A DNA stretch of 18,052 nucleotides from Nitrososphaerota archaeon (GCA_002698885.1 PAAH01000009.1:5457-23508); one strand, 5' to 3'. Shown: positions 1 to 6,729, counted from the first letter of the stretch. The notes: generated by a model from the sequence alone, not told the origin. Made by a program: numbers and translations.

Positions 1-1
1 A

Positions 2-43
2 TATTGTATTATTGATGATAATGAGATCCTAGTTCGGATATAG
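2..43 (+). CDS. Possible C-terminal tail of a gene cut by the window start
   Basis: One open frame runs in from the left edge and stops with TAG at 41-43. It would encode a 13-residue end, YCIIDDNEILVRI, which reads like a beta-strand C-terminus. Another frame is also open until a TAG at 28-30, so the assignment is only a suggestion. No function can be given. Confidence 0.2.
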   Translation, partial: YCIIDDNEILVRI

Positions 44-54
44 GATTTATTTCA

Positions 55-120
55 GTCTGGTTATTTACTGGTAGTCAAATATTTCTTATTCAAAAAGATA
101 ATTTTTGTAACCAAACAGAC
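55..120. other. Imperfect inverted repeat in the left intergenic region
   Basis: GTCTG (55-59) pairs with CAGAC (116-120), and GTTA (60-63) pairs with TAAC (108-111) if the four bases at 112-115 bulge out. The enclosed 44 bases are AT-rich. It could be part of an untranslated RNA or a weak structure near the end of the preceding gene. No known RNA family is recognisable. Confidence 0.15.
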
Positions 121-146
121 TAACCATCTATTCTGTAATACTATTC

Positions 147-227
147 ATGTCTAAAATATATGTCCCAATTAGACCATCTAGAAGTACTAGTGAAGTTGAA
201 GAGCTAGATGAAGCAGAAGAAGACTAA
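147..227 (+). CDS. Putative 26-residue acidic small protein
   Basis: An ATG at 147 opens 26 codons ending in TAA. The first half is basic/proline-containing (MSKIYVPIRPSRS) and the last 12 residues are almost all acidic (EVEELDEAEED). Such a polarised composition is unlike a random AT-rich frame, so it may be real. No convincing TATA-like box lies 26 bases upstream, which counts against a leaderless transcript. It would end only eight bases from the stop of the convergent BtuF-like gene. No homologous family is recognised and no function is proposed. Confidence 0.35.
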   Translation: MSKIYVPIRPSRSTSEVEELDEAEED

Positions 228-235
228 ACAATTCT

Positions 236-1159
236 CTAATTTATTTTCCTATATGATTTTACTGGAACCATCAAATCAGCGAAGACCTTTGATTGTATTA
301 TTTTTCCTAAAATCTCTATACCAATAATTGTTCTAAGACTAGGTTTACTAAAAAATGAATTTGCATCAACTGCAAAAACGTTTTGTCTCTTTACAGCTTC
401 AAGTGTTTTCCATTTTGAATTTTTTTCTAAATTTTTTTTATATTCTTTAATGGTTCGCTCTACATCAAATCCACATGGCATCAAAATTATAATATCGGGG
501 TTAGCATTTTTAATTTCATCAAATGTCATTTTTCTTGAGTGTTCTCCTTTTTTACTAATGAGATTTCTTGCACCAACAGATTCTATCATTTCTGGAATCC
601 AATGACCTGCAGTAAAAAAAGGATCAATCCATTCTATTGCAAGAACAGTTGGACATTTATCATATTTTTTATCTTTAATGTAGTTAATTCGTTTAGTTAA
701 TGACTCAACTAATTTTCTGCCTTTTGCTTCAGCATCAATTTTTTTTGAAATATCTATAATTGTTAGTAATATACCTTGAATGTCATGTGGATTTATGGTT
801 AACACATCAAGTCTTCTCCCTAGAATATTCACTGCATCATCAACCTGGTTAGTATATGCAGAGCAAACCTGACAAATTTCTTGTGAAATTATTAAATCTG
901 GATTTGCATGTTTCAGATTTTCAGTATTTAATCTAAAAATATCTTTACCAACTGACATTAATTCAATAATTTTATCATCAATTTGTTTACTAGATAAAAT
1001 TTTGGAATCAAAAACACTTTCAATTACACGTGGTTTTAATTTTGCTTCTTTTGGATATTCACATTCATGTGTAACTCCATAAAGTTTGTTACTATAACCA
1101 AGCTCAAAAATTAACTCTGTGGCACTTGGCAAAAAAGACACAATTCTTTCAACTTTCAT
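236..1159 (-). CDS. BtuF-like cobalamin/siderophore-type periplasmic-binding-fold protein, no signal peptide
   Basis: This belongs to the helical-backbone metal-receptor (BtuF/FhuD) class of substrate-binding proteins. The N-terminal lobe opens with RIVSFLPSATELIFELG, the usual first strand and helix of this family. A conserved SQEICQVCSAY stretch and a later ALEWIDPFFTAGHWIPEM stretch match the branch commonly annotated as cobalamin-binding protein. Ligand specificity is inferred from resemblance only. No signal peptide or lipobox is visible, so it looks cytoplasmic, and no permease or ATPase partner adjoins it. The frame extends upstream to an ATG at 1189 (ten more residues, MFKKLKYTFL). 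I prefer the ATG at 1159 because the family normally begins at the SFLPSATE strand and because a TATA-like TTTAAG (1181-1186, minus strand) lies about 25 bases upstream. The longer start also has an A/T-rich box at 1211-1220, so it stays possible. Confidence 0.8.
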   Translation of the reverse strand: MKVERIVSFLPSATELIFELGYSNKLYGVTHECEYPKEAKLKPRVIESVFDSKILSSKQIDDKIIELMSVGKDIFRLNTENLKHANPDLIISQEICQVCSAYTNQVDDAVNILGRRLDVLTINPHDIQGILLTIIDISKKIDAEAKGRKLVESLTKRINYIKDKKYDKCPTVLAIEWIDPFFTAGHWIPEMIESVGARNLISKKGEHSRKMTFDEIKNANPDIIILMPCGFDVERTIKEYKKNLEKNSKWKTLEAVKRQNVFAVDANSFFSKPSLRTIIGIEILGKIIQSKVFADLMVPVKSYRKIN

Positions 1160-1228
1160 AAGAAACGTATATTTTAATTTCTTAAACATCTTCTGTTAAT
1201 TACCCGTCAATTTTTTTTAAATTAATTA

Positions 1229-1236
1229 CTTAATAT
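1229..1236 (+). promoter_or_regulatory. TATA-like box of nreA
   Basis: CTTAATAT is centred 25.5 bases before the ATG at 1258, the spacing expected if the transcript starts at or next to the start codon. It supports the 1258 start over the in-frame TTG at 1243. The 98-base gap is shared with the divergent BtuF-like gene. Confidence 0.5.
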
Positions 1237-1257
1237 CACATATTGATTATTTTCATT

Positions 1258-2412
1258 ATGTCTACTGGGAACGAAATAAGAAGAGGAATTGAGGCTAATT
1301 GGCATCAATATCTTAGTAAGTATGGAAATCTATTTTCATCAAAAGAAATTCAGGGTTCAAGCCCACCATCTATTTTTGTTGGTACTTATGGATATCCCAA
1401 AGTTGGCGTGGGTCCTATGGTACCCCCAATTCATGGTGAAACCAGTATTTTAGACATGCCTGAAAAATGGATTGGGAAGAGTTTAGAAGAAATTGTAAAT
1501 TTCCGACTAAATTTGATCAGAGGTGTCAAAAATATGTCAGTTACACAAACTGAAGGACGTTTAATTGAAAACTTACAAGATATAACAATGTCTTCTAATC
1601 CGGCTGACACAGAAATTCAATTTGTTAAAACAACTTCTCCAATAACATCACTTGATGATCAAACTCCACCATTTGGACCTATTGGAGAAATAAAAAATGC
1701 CAAGTTTTCATCTACAAACGCAATTACTTCTATTGAGAAGGTGTTCTATGATCATGATCTAAAAGCTGAAAATGCTATAATGAAATTATATAATAGTGGA
1801 ATTGATATTACAAAAATTCAAAAATGCTTAAGCATTGGAATGATGGGAAAAAACAGAAAACTTGTTCCTACAAAATGGAGTATTACAGCAACAGATGATG
1901 TGATATCAAAATCATTAATGTCAAAAATTCTAGATTTTGATATTATTGATTCATTCTATGTTTTCTCATATGAACACCTTGGTAATTTATTCTCAATAAT
2001 TTTATTTCCACATAGATGGTTATTTGAAATGCAGGAAGCATGGCATGATGGTAAGTCTATTGGATTTGGTAGTGACTATGAGGATGCAAAAGGAATATCA
2101 CATCCACCACTAATTGCAGGTGCATTCTTTGCTGCCAAACTTGCAGTATCTGAATATCTAATAAAAAAACAGAAACAGGCAGGAATTCTAGTTTTAAGAG
2201 AAATTCAACCAGAATATGCTGTACCTGTAGGTGTTTGGCAAGTTAGGGAAGGAGTAAGGCAAGCTATGAGGCGAACACCACAAATTGTTGAAAACATAGA
2301 ACAGTCCATAGAACTAGCTACAAAAAAAATGAGTGTCAGTAAGAATGAATGGCTGAGAGAAGGAAAAATGCTGAAACTAATTCAGCAAAAAGTAATCACT
2401 GATTTTTTTTAA
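1258..2412 (+). CDS. nreA: NreA-family DNA repair protein with C-terminal PIP box
   Basis: A 384-residue member of the archaeal Nre family, implicated in DNA damage repair and PCNA binding in haloarchaea (family knowledge). Diagnostic stretches are GSSPPSIFVGTYGYPKVGVG near residue 40, then MVPPIHGETSILDMPEKWIG, and a central LSIGMMGKNRKLVPTKWSIT. The last eight residues, QKVITDFF, fit the PCNA-interacting consensus Q-x-x-h-x-x-a-a exactly, so recruitment to the sliding clamp is likely. The N-terminus has no cysteine cluster before the GSSPPS block, whereas many Nre proteins carry a short Cys-rich (zinc-finger-like) segment there. The ATG at 1258 is preferred because of the TATA-like box at 1229-1236; the in-frame TTG at 1243 would add only five residues. 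The stop codon follows a run of eight T that also encodes the two terminal Phe residues. Confidence 0.92.
   Translation: MSTGNEIRRGIEANWHQYLSKYGNLFSSKEIQGSSPPSIFVGTYGYPKVGVGPMVPPIHGETSILDMPEKWIGKSLEEIVNFRLNLIRGVKNMSVTQTEGRLIENLQDITMSSNPADTEIQFVKTTSPITSLDDQTPPFGPIGEIKNAKFSSTNAITSIEKVFYDHDLKAENAIMKLYNSGIDITKIQKCLSIGMMGKNRKLVPTKWSITATDDVISKSLMSKILDFDIIDSFYVFSYEHLGNLFSIILFPHRWLFEMQEAWHDGKSIGFGSDYEDAKGISHPPLIAGAFFAAKLAVSEYLIKKQKQAGILVLREIQPEYAVPVGVWQVREGVRQAMRRTPQIVENIEQSIELATKKMSVSKNEWLREGKMLKLIQQKVITDFF
2403..2410 (+). terminator. T8 tract at the nreA stop codon
   Basis: Eight consecutive T run through the two terminal Phe codons into the TAA. Archaeal RNA polymerase can terminate on U-rich runs without a hairpin (established), so this is a candidate terminator lying inside the coding end. 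A separate TATA-like box for the next gene begins nine bases later, which suggests separate transcripts. Confidence 0.3.
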
Positions 2413-2418
2413 ATATGG

Positions 2419-2426
2419 TATTTATT
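2419..2426 (+). promoter_or_regulatory. TATA-like box of the sortase-like gene
   Basis: TATTTATT is centred 26.5 bases before the ATG at 2449. It supports that ATG over the in-frame TTG at 2425, which lies inside the box itself. Confidence 0.5.
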
Positions 2427-2448
2427 GATCGGTTATGTAAAATCATCA

Positions 2449-3381
2449 ATGCAAAATAAAAGCATTTTAGTTGGGATTATAGTAGTAATTCTTCCTACAA
2501 TGTTTACAATTGTAGCATATTCTGAGTCCTTTAGTCTAAGTTGGAATCAAGGACGTGGTGGATTTCTATTTGCTATGGCTTTTGTTGTTGCAGAATTGGT
2601 GGGAATAAAATATGTAATTCCAAAGAACCGATTTTATCTTTGCGTTCCCTTGATAGTTTTAACTATTGCATATTTTGCATTTCTGCCATTCGGTCTTCAT
2701 GATTACATCATGAGTTTAGTAGATGTCTTTGGAGTTTTGGAATATTCATGGGGATGGTTATTTGATTTTGCTGTAATGGCGTTATTTGTCACTGCTACAC
2801 TTGCAATATTATTTGGTCGAAAATGGTTTAGGATAGCACCTGCAGGTCCAATCTTTCTGGCTGGAAATGCAATAATTCTTGCATTAGATTCTTTTTTCCC
2901 TTACGATACACTGGGTCCGTTACAATACATTGTACCATATTTAGTGCAAACAAATGTTTGGGTAATCACAGTTTTGGATCTTGGTGTGGCTACTGCACGA
3001 GATAACTTAATGTTCTTAAATGGAGATTTTGGTCCTTTTGCATTACAAGTCTTTTGGCCTTCTGCTGGAGTTCATAGTGTAATAATTTACTCACTAGTTA
3101 TGATGGCATTTCTTATAAAAATGAATATTATCAGACGTCGTAAAATTATGTATTTCATAATTGGTATAGCTGGTACCATTTTTGTAAATATGATTAGGAT
3201 ATTTTCGTTATCTGTTTATGCACTAAAAGTGACAACAGATCCAGAAGCATGGGAAGAGTTTCATTCAGTTGCTGGTGAAATAATGTTCTTACCATGGCTT
3301 TTCATATTTTTGTTAATAGTGACTGCCATTGAAACAAAACGATTAAAGAAAATAGAATCTACTCAAGATTCTCAAAAATAA
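2449..3381 (+). CDS. Archaeosortase/exosortase-family membrane protein with Ser at the active-site Cys position
   Basis: A polytopic membrane protein of 310 residues with about eight hydrophobic segments. The C-terminal half has the exosortase/archaeosortase signature order: an active-site block WPSAGVHSV, then an Arg in NMIRIFSLSVYAL, then a His in EFHSVAGEIMFLPW. Enzymes of this family cleave C-terminal sorting signals from exported proteins and may attach the product to lipid (family knowledge). Here the residue aligned with the nucleophilic Cys of the usual C-S-G-x-x-S pattern is Ser205 (codon 3061-3063). The Arg (codon 3196-3198) and His (3262-3264) are retained. A lineage-restricted thaumarchaeal branch of this family exists, and this is probably a member. 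No sorting-signal substrate is evident in the window. The ATG at 2449 is chosen from the TATA-like box at 2419-2426. The 3' end overlaps the convergent Dpo4 gene by ten bases. Confidence 0.8.
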   Translation: MQNKSILVGIIVVILPTMFTIVAYSESFSLSWNQGRGGFLFAMAFVVAELVGIKYVIPKNRFYLCVPLIVLTIAYFAFLPFGLHDYIMSLVDVFGVLEYSWGWLFDFAVMALFVTATLAILFGRKWFRIAPAGPIFLAGNAIILALDSFFPYDTLGPLQYIVPYLVQTNVWVITVLDLGVATARDNLMFLNGDFGPFALQVFWPSAGVHSVIIYSLVMMAFLIKMNIIRRRKIMYFIIGIAGTIFVNMIRIFSLSVYALKVTTDPEAWEEFHSVAGEIMFLPWLFIFLLIVTAIETKRLKKIESTQDSQK

Positions 3382-4466
3382 CTTGTGATGTCACCTTGAC
3401 CCTCCAAATCTGATAATTCTGAAATTCTTACACCTAACCTACGTACTAATAATTCCTGCTCATTTAATGATTCAATCAATAATTGCATGGAAATTTTTTC
3501 CAATTCATCTAAGTTATTTGTAGATTTTTTTAATGTTCTGGATTTTGTTTTTATTGTTAAATCCTCATTAACAAATTGAATACTAACAGTCCTAAACATT
3601 TTATTATTTTTTATAGAAATATCATGTATTTGTTTACATAGATTTAACAGATTGGTGGATAGAAACTCATAATTTTTTGAATTTTCCTTTAGTGTTGTTA
3701 TTTTACTATATTGTAATGATGGCTGTTTTTCCTTCACTAATTCTAGATCTATCCCACGTGCTGCATTGTAAATGTAGGTTCCAGTTTTTCTACCAAATCT
3801 ACTATTCAGTTCAAAAACATCCATGTTTAGTAAATCATTAATTTTTTTACAGTTTTTTTCTGCCAAGTTAGACTCTGTTTTTTTTCCTATTCCCGGTATG
3901 TTTCTAATATCTAATTGAGATAAGAATTCTGAGATGTAATCTGGTTTTATGACTGTTAAACCATCAGGTTTTTCAAAATCTGAACCTATCTTTGACAGTA
4001 ATTTATTTGGAGAAACACCTATGGAGCAAGTCATTTTTAATTTTTTCCTAATTTCATTTTTTAATTGTTGAGCAACATGTCGTGCAGTTTCAAAATTATG
4101 ATTAGTTTTTACTGTGACATCAAGATATGCTTCATCTCTACCAACATATTCAAAAATATCTGCAAAATTTTTGATTATTTCCATTCCAGATATTGAAATC
4201 TTAGAATAATATTCAAAATCGGCTGGTATGAAAACTGCATCTTTTCTATCTTTTAATCTAGCCTTTGCAAATTTTATTGGGATACCTGATTTTACTCCAT
4301 ATTCCCTTGCCTTATAGTTTGCAGTTGCAATAGCACCACTATCCTCACCTCTATCTGAAAAGATACACACTGCAACTGGTTTGGTTTTTAGTTTAGAATT
4401 TCTTATTTCTTCACATTGCGCATAAAAATAATCGAAATCAATATGAAAAATCACTCTATTTTCCAT
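3372..4466 (-). CDS. dinB: Y-family DNA polymerase IV (Dpo4/DinB), with C-terminal PIP box
   Basis: Translesion DNA polymerase of 364 residues, close in length to Sulfolobus Dpo4. The catalytic metal ligands are visible: the Asp in HIDFDYFYAQCEE (D10) and D111-E112 in GRDEAYLD. Y15 occupies the steric-gate position that excludes ribonucleotides. The palm/fingers block EDSGAIATANYKAREYGVKS matches archaeal Dpo4. The helix-hairpin-helix stretch NIPGIGKKTESNL lies near residue 194, followed by the little-finger domain. The protein ends QGDITSYF, a clean PCNA-interacting box, like the NreA tail nearby. It is convergent with the sortase-like gene and has its own TATA-like box on the minus strand (4488-4495, about 25 bases upstream). 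The residues before the DE pair read G-R instead of the common S-I. Confidence 0.95.
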   Translation of the reverse strand: MENRVIFHIDFDYFYAQCEEIRNSKLKTKPVAVCIFSDRGEDSGAIATANYKAREYGVKSGIPIKFAKARLKDRKDAVFIPADFEYYSKISISGMEIIKNFADIFEYVGRDEAYLDVTVKTNHNFETARHVAQQLKNEIRKKLKMTCSIGVSPNKLLSKIGSDFEKPDGLTVIKPDYISEFLSQLDIRNIPGIGKKTESNLAEKNCKKINDLLNMDVFELNSRFGRKTGTYIYNAARGIDLELVKEKQPSLQYSKITTLKENSKNYEFLSTNLLNLCKQIHDISIKNNKMFRTVSIQFVNEDLTIKTKSRTLKKSTNNLDELEKISMQLLIESLNEQELLVRRLGVRISELSDLEGQGDITSYF

Positions 4467-4487
4467 ACTTGTAATATTTTTTGAATG

Positions 4488-4495
4488 CTTATTAC
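4488..4495 (-). promoter_or_regulatory. TATA-like box of dinB
   Basis: GTAATAAG on the minus strand is centred about 25.5 bases before the dinB ATG at 4466, in the divergent gap shared with the small plus-strand gene. Confidence 0.35.
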
Positions 4496-4512
4496 AATTT
4501 GTTAATGAATAC

Positions 4513-4520
4513 TCTAAATA
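4513..4520 (+). promoter_or_regulatory. TATA-like box of the small unknown gene upstream of albA
   Basis: TCTAAATA is centred 25.5 bases before the ATG at 4542 and only about ten bases before the ATG at 4527. It therefore favours 4542 as the translated start of a leaderless message. The same octamer recurs at 4782-4789 before albA. Confidence 0.45.
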
Positions 4521-4541
4521 TCATTCATGTTTGTAAAAATT

Positions 4542-4790
4542 ATGGTTAATCCACTAACTTCAGATAAAGATGGTGTAAAGTTCAAACCTGAACTTATGGA
4601 AAAAGAAAAACTGTATTATTGCTTCTTCAAAGATAAAGTAATACTAGCATACAAAGATAACCAAGATTTTCTTAATTGTTATGAGATTGAAGAGCCTGAA
4701 TTAGTGCAGAAGATCACTTCTGAGAATCATGAAAATATTGATTCAATTCTAGAGGATTATATTGAAAAAACAAACCTAAAATCTAAATAA
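4542..4790 (+). CDS. Unrecognised 82-residue acidic protein upstream of albA
   Basis: A small soluble protein starting MVNPLTSDKDGVKF, rich in Lys, Glu and Asp, with alternating hydrophobic stretches (KLYYCFFKDKVILAYKDN) suggesting two or three beta strands. A helical C-terminal part follows (ELVQKITSENHENIDSILED). No family or motif is recognised. The frame also has an ATG at 4527 that would add MFVKI, but the TATA-like box at 4513-4520 supports 4542. It ends 29 bases before albA. The repeated TATA-like octamer between them suggests albA can be transcribed separately. Coding character is good because composition and length are unlike shadow frames. Confidence 0.7.
   Translation: MVNPLTSDKDGVKFKPELMEKEKLYYCFFKDKVILAYKDNQDFLNCYEIEEPELVQKITSENHENIDSILEDYIEKTNLKSK
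4782..4789 (+). promoter_or_regulatory. TATA-like box of albA
   Basis: TCTAAATA overlaps the last codons of the preceding gene and would place transcription start about eight bases before the albA ATG at 4820. A second A/T box, TTTAAAG at 4800-4806, is too close to the start codon to direct a normal transcript. Confidence 0.35.
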
Positions 4791-4819
4791 AACACATCTT
4801 TAAAGCTTGTATAATTAAA

Positions 4820-5293
4820 ATGAGTGACGAGTCTAATACTGATGCACGTGATATACTTTCTGAATTAGAAAATTCTGAACCAAATTCTAATAATGTGTCT
4901 AATGAGCAATCTGTTTCTGAGATTCCTGAACCGGTACAATCAGAGTCTGAACCGGAACAAGTACCTAATTTAGATACAAAAGATGAAAATGTATCAGAAT
5001 CAAAAACTGATGAAAAAATCAGAAATGTGATATTTATTGGAAGTAAAACTATAATGACATATGTTAATTCAACATTGACCCAGCTTTCCAGCTCACCAGT
5101 TGTCACCATAAAAGCAAGAGGTAAGAGAATTACTCAGGCGGTAGATGTTTCCCAGTTTATAGTAAAACGGATGGATTCTGTAGGTTATGAAATTAGTGAT
5201 GTCAGAATTTCATCTGAGTCATTAGTGTCACAAGATGGAAAAACACGAAATGTATCACTTCTTGAGATTGACATAACTAACACCAACTTCTAA
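4820..5293 (+). CDS. albA: Alba-family chromatin protein with a 66-residue acidic N-terminal extension
   Basis: Residues 67-155 form a complete Alba domain (DNA/RNA-binding nucleoid protein): RNVIFIGSKTIMTYVNSTL, then VVTIKARGKRITQAVDVSQF, then the hairpin VSQDGKTRNVSLLEIDI. Canonical Alba proteins are about 90-100 residues. This one is 157 because of an extension of low complexity, rich in Ser, Glu, Asp, Asn and Pro, with 19 acidic and only 4 basic residues. In Sulfolobus Alba the loop reads G-K16-K17-P; here it is G-S75-K76-T. The lysine whose acetylation modulates DNA binding is therefore Ser, while the second lysine remains. The extension could compete with DNA for the basic face or bind other proteins (inference). 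Its stop is interlocked with that of the convergent LysE-type gene in the tetranucleotide CTAA (5290-5293). Confidence 0.93.
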   Translation: MSDESNTDARDILSELENSEPNSNNVSNEQSVSEIPEPVQSESEPEQVPNLDTKDENVSESKTDEKIRNVIFIGSKTIMTYVNSTLTQLSSSPVVTIKARGKRITQAVDVSQFIVKRMDSVGYEISDVRISSESLVSQDGKTRNVSLLEIDITNTNF

Positions 5294-5904
5294 ATTTCTC
5301 TTAAAAACTCTATTCCAAAATAAATTAAGACTATTGCTAATGCAATAATTATAATTTTATAATTTCGATTTGATAGTAAATTACTAGTTTTTGATGCAAA
5401 AAATGCTACTACGTAAAGCCATACATAATCCATCCATATATGAACCAAGAATAAAACCACTATACCAAAAAATCCCCATAACTCAATTGATTCTGTAATT
5501 AATTTGAATCCTACTGTCAGCCACCAAATAATAAAGAATGGATTTAATGCACTAAGAAAAATACCAGCTAGTATTGGACCTCTTGTAGGTTTTAAATTCC
5601 TTTGATTTTTTTTTTGAAATATAGTTCTAATTTGTAAACCAGCAAAACCGAATAATCCAACTGCACCAATTATTGCAATTAAGACTCTAAATTCAGGAAT
5701 AATATTTGATGTAATAATTCCTGCACCTAAAAAAACTATTAACGGAAATTCTACAATTGTATGACCTATAGCAATTTTTAACCCAGCTATTTTTCCTTCT
5801 CTAATTCCATAGATAATATTAGCAGAGAATAGTGGACCAGGTGACATTACACCTGATGCAGATATTGCTATAACCATAACTGCAAAGCCAAAAAATTCTT
5901 GCAT
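5290..5904 (-). CDS. LysE-family amino-acid/metabolite exporter
   Basis: A 204-residue membrane protein of the LysE/RhtB fold. The N-terminal helix carries the family-typical SPGPLFSANIIYGIREGKIAG motif. Further segments follow at roughly residues 38-60, 68-90, 110-135, 145-168 and 180-200. Members export amino acids or small metabolites, but the substrate here cannot be told from sequence. It starts 33 bases after the end of the PAC2-family gene on the same strand. I find no TATA-like box at the usual 26-base distance, which fits cotranscription with that gene. Its stop is interlocked with the albA stop. Confidence 0.85.
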   Translation of the reverse strand: MQEFFGFAVMVIAISASGVMSPGPLFSANIIYGIREGKIAGLKIAIGHTIVEFPLIVFLGAGIITSNIIPEFRVLIAIIGAVGLFGFAGLQIRTIFQKKNQRNLKPTRGPILAGIFLSALNPFFIIWWLTVGFKLITESIELWGFFGIVVLFLVHIWMDYVWLYVVAFFASKTSNLLSNRNYKIIIIALAIVLIYFGIEFLREI

Positions 5905-5937
5905 TTAATTTCATTATAATTAATTAACGAAAAAAAT

Positions 5938-6648
5938 CTATCTATAGATATTGTCACCAAGTTCTTTGGTGTTATCTGTTGCTTGTTGAATTTGCTGTTC
6001 AATAATCTTGGATTCTTTTTCTAACTTTGTCAGATTACATGAAACGCCAGGAACAAGTTTAGTTAAAACATTGCAAAGATTTGATGTTGCAGTGAAATCT
6101 GGAATATCCTTATCGGAGCTAATAAGTAACACAATAACATCTTGACCATTTAGCATTCCTTCATTTAATAAAACTCCAGATATACCTGGTATTGTTGCAT
6201 TTTCTATAACTGTAATTCCAGCTTTAACTAATTTACCTCTAGCAGTTCCAGTTGATGCAACTGCAACTACTTCCTCATTGATTCCACCTTTTACTGTAAT
6301 ACTACTTATTATTGTGGAGCATTTTTTTTCCTTTGCCCAGTTTAACATTAGTTTGGCAGCAGTTTTGTGTAATGAAACATCAAGTGTTAGATATGATGAA
6401 AACACTGCAACTTTGAGTTCGTTATTAACAAAGATACGTGTTGGATAGTTTGGTAGTCCATTTTTAACTATACTTATTGGAGGAAATCGATCTGAATCAA
6501 TTATTCCACCCAATTCAAATTCTGTTGTATTGATAAGAGATTCCGTAGCTACTGCACTAGTTAACCCTGTTGAAGGAAATCCATTGATTAAAATTCCATT
6601 TTCAACGTTTATTGGAATTATTTCTTTAATATCAATATCTGAACTCAT
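5938..6648 (-). CDS. PAC2-family protein (proteasome assembly chaperone-like)
   Basis: A 236-residue protein with the PAC2 domain over residues 15-200. Family features include GILINGFPSTGLTSAVATES near the N-terminus and a later VVAVASTGTARGKLVKAGI block. Archaeal PAC2 proteins include proteasome assembly chaperones such as PbaA/PbaB, but the family is broader, so the chaperone role is inferred. The last 35 residues are charged and helical (KLEKESKIIEQQIQQATD), possibly a short coiled coil. On the minus strand, TTATAA (6671-6676) sits about 25 bases before the ATG. The downstream LysE-type gene is probably on the same transcript. Confidence 0.82.
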   Translation of the reverse strand: MSSDIDIKEIIPINVENGILINGFPSTGLTSAVATESLINTTEFELGGIIDSDRFPPISIVKNGLPNYPTRIFVNNELKVAVFSSYLTLDVSLHKTAAKLMLNWAKEKKCSTIISSITVKGGINEEVVAVASTGTARGKLVKAGITVIENATIPGISGVLLNEGMLNGQDVIVLLISSDKDIPDFTATSNLCNVLTKLVPGVSCNLTKLEKESKIIEQQIQQATDNTKELGDNIYR

Positions 6649-6651
6649 AAT

Positions 6652-6663
6652 CTACAATTGTAG
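6652..6663. promoter_or_regulatory. Perfect 12-bp palindrome beside the PAC2/ino1 divergent promoters
   Basis: CTACAATTGTAG is a perfect palindrome three bases upstream of the PAC2 gene start and between its TATA-like box and the ATG, where a dimeric repressor could block initiation. It is single-copy as far as I can see, and a 12-bp palindrome can occur by chance in AT-rich DNA. Confidence 0.2.
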
Positions 6664-6670
6664 TAGGTGG

Positions 6671-6676
6671 TTATAA
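6671..6676 (-). promoter_or_regulatory. TATA-like box of the PAC2/LysE-type transcript
   Basis: TTATAA, self-complementary, lies 25.5 bases before the minus-strand ATG at 6648. Confidence 0.4.
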
Positions 6677-6699
6677 TTTTTTAAATCATGCTAAGAAAA

Positions 6700-6707
6700 C
6701 TTTAAAG
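6700..6707 (+). promoter_or_regulatory. TATA-like box of ino1
   Basis: CTTTAAAG is centred 26.5 bases before the ATG at 6730. This is the basis for choosing that start over the in-frame TTG at 6724. Confidence 0.5.
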
Positions 6708-6729
6708 AACAACAAACATCAGTTTGAGC

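Noticed and set aside
24..50. tRNA T-arm-like sequence around CCTAG-TTCGGAT-ATAGG
   Set aside because: The stem has a G-A mismatch, the T-loop has G where A58 is invariant, and no plausible acceptor end or CCA follows.
11..60. Possible C/D-box RNA (TGATGA near 13-18)
   Set aside because: No matching CTGA D box at suitable distance and no purine before the C box.
4783..5109. Open frame antisense to the albA extension
   Set aside because: It mirrors the low-complexity Ser/Glu codons of the sense gene, with Ser/Asp/Gly repeats and no start context. It is a shadow.
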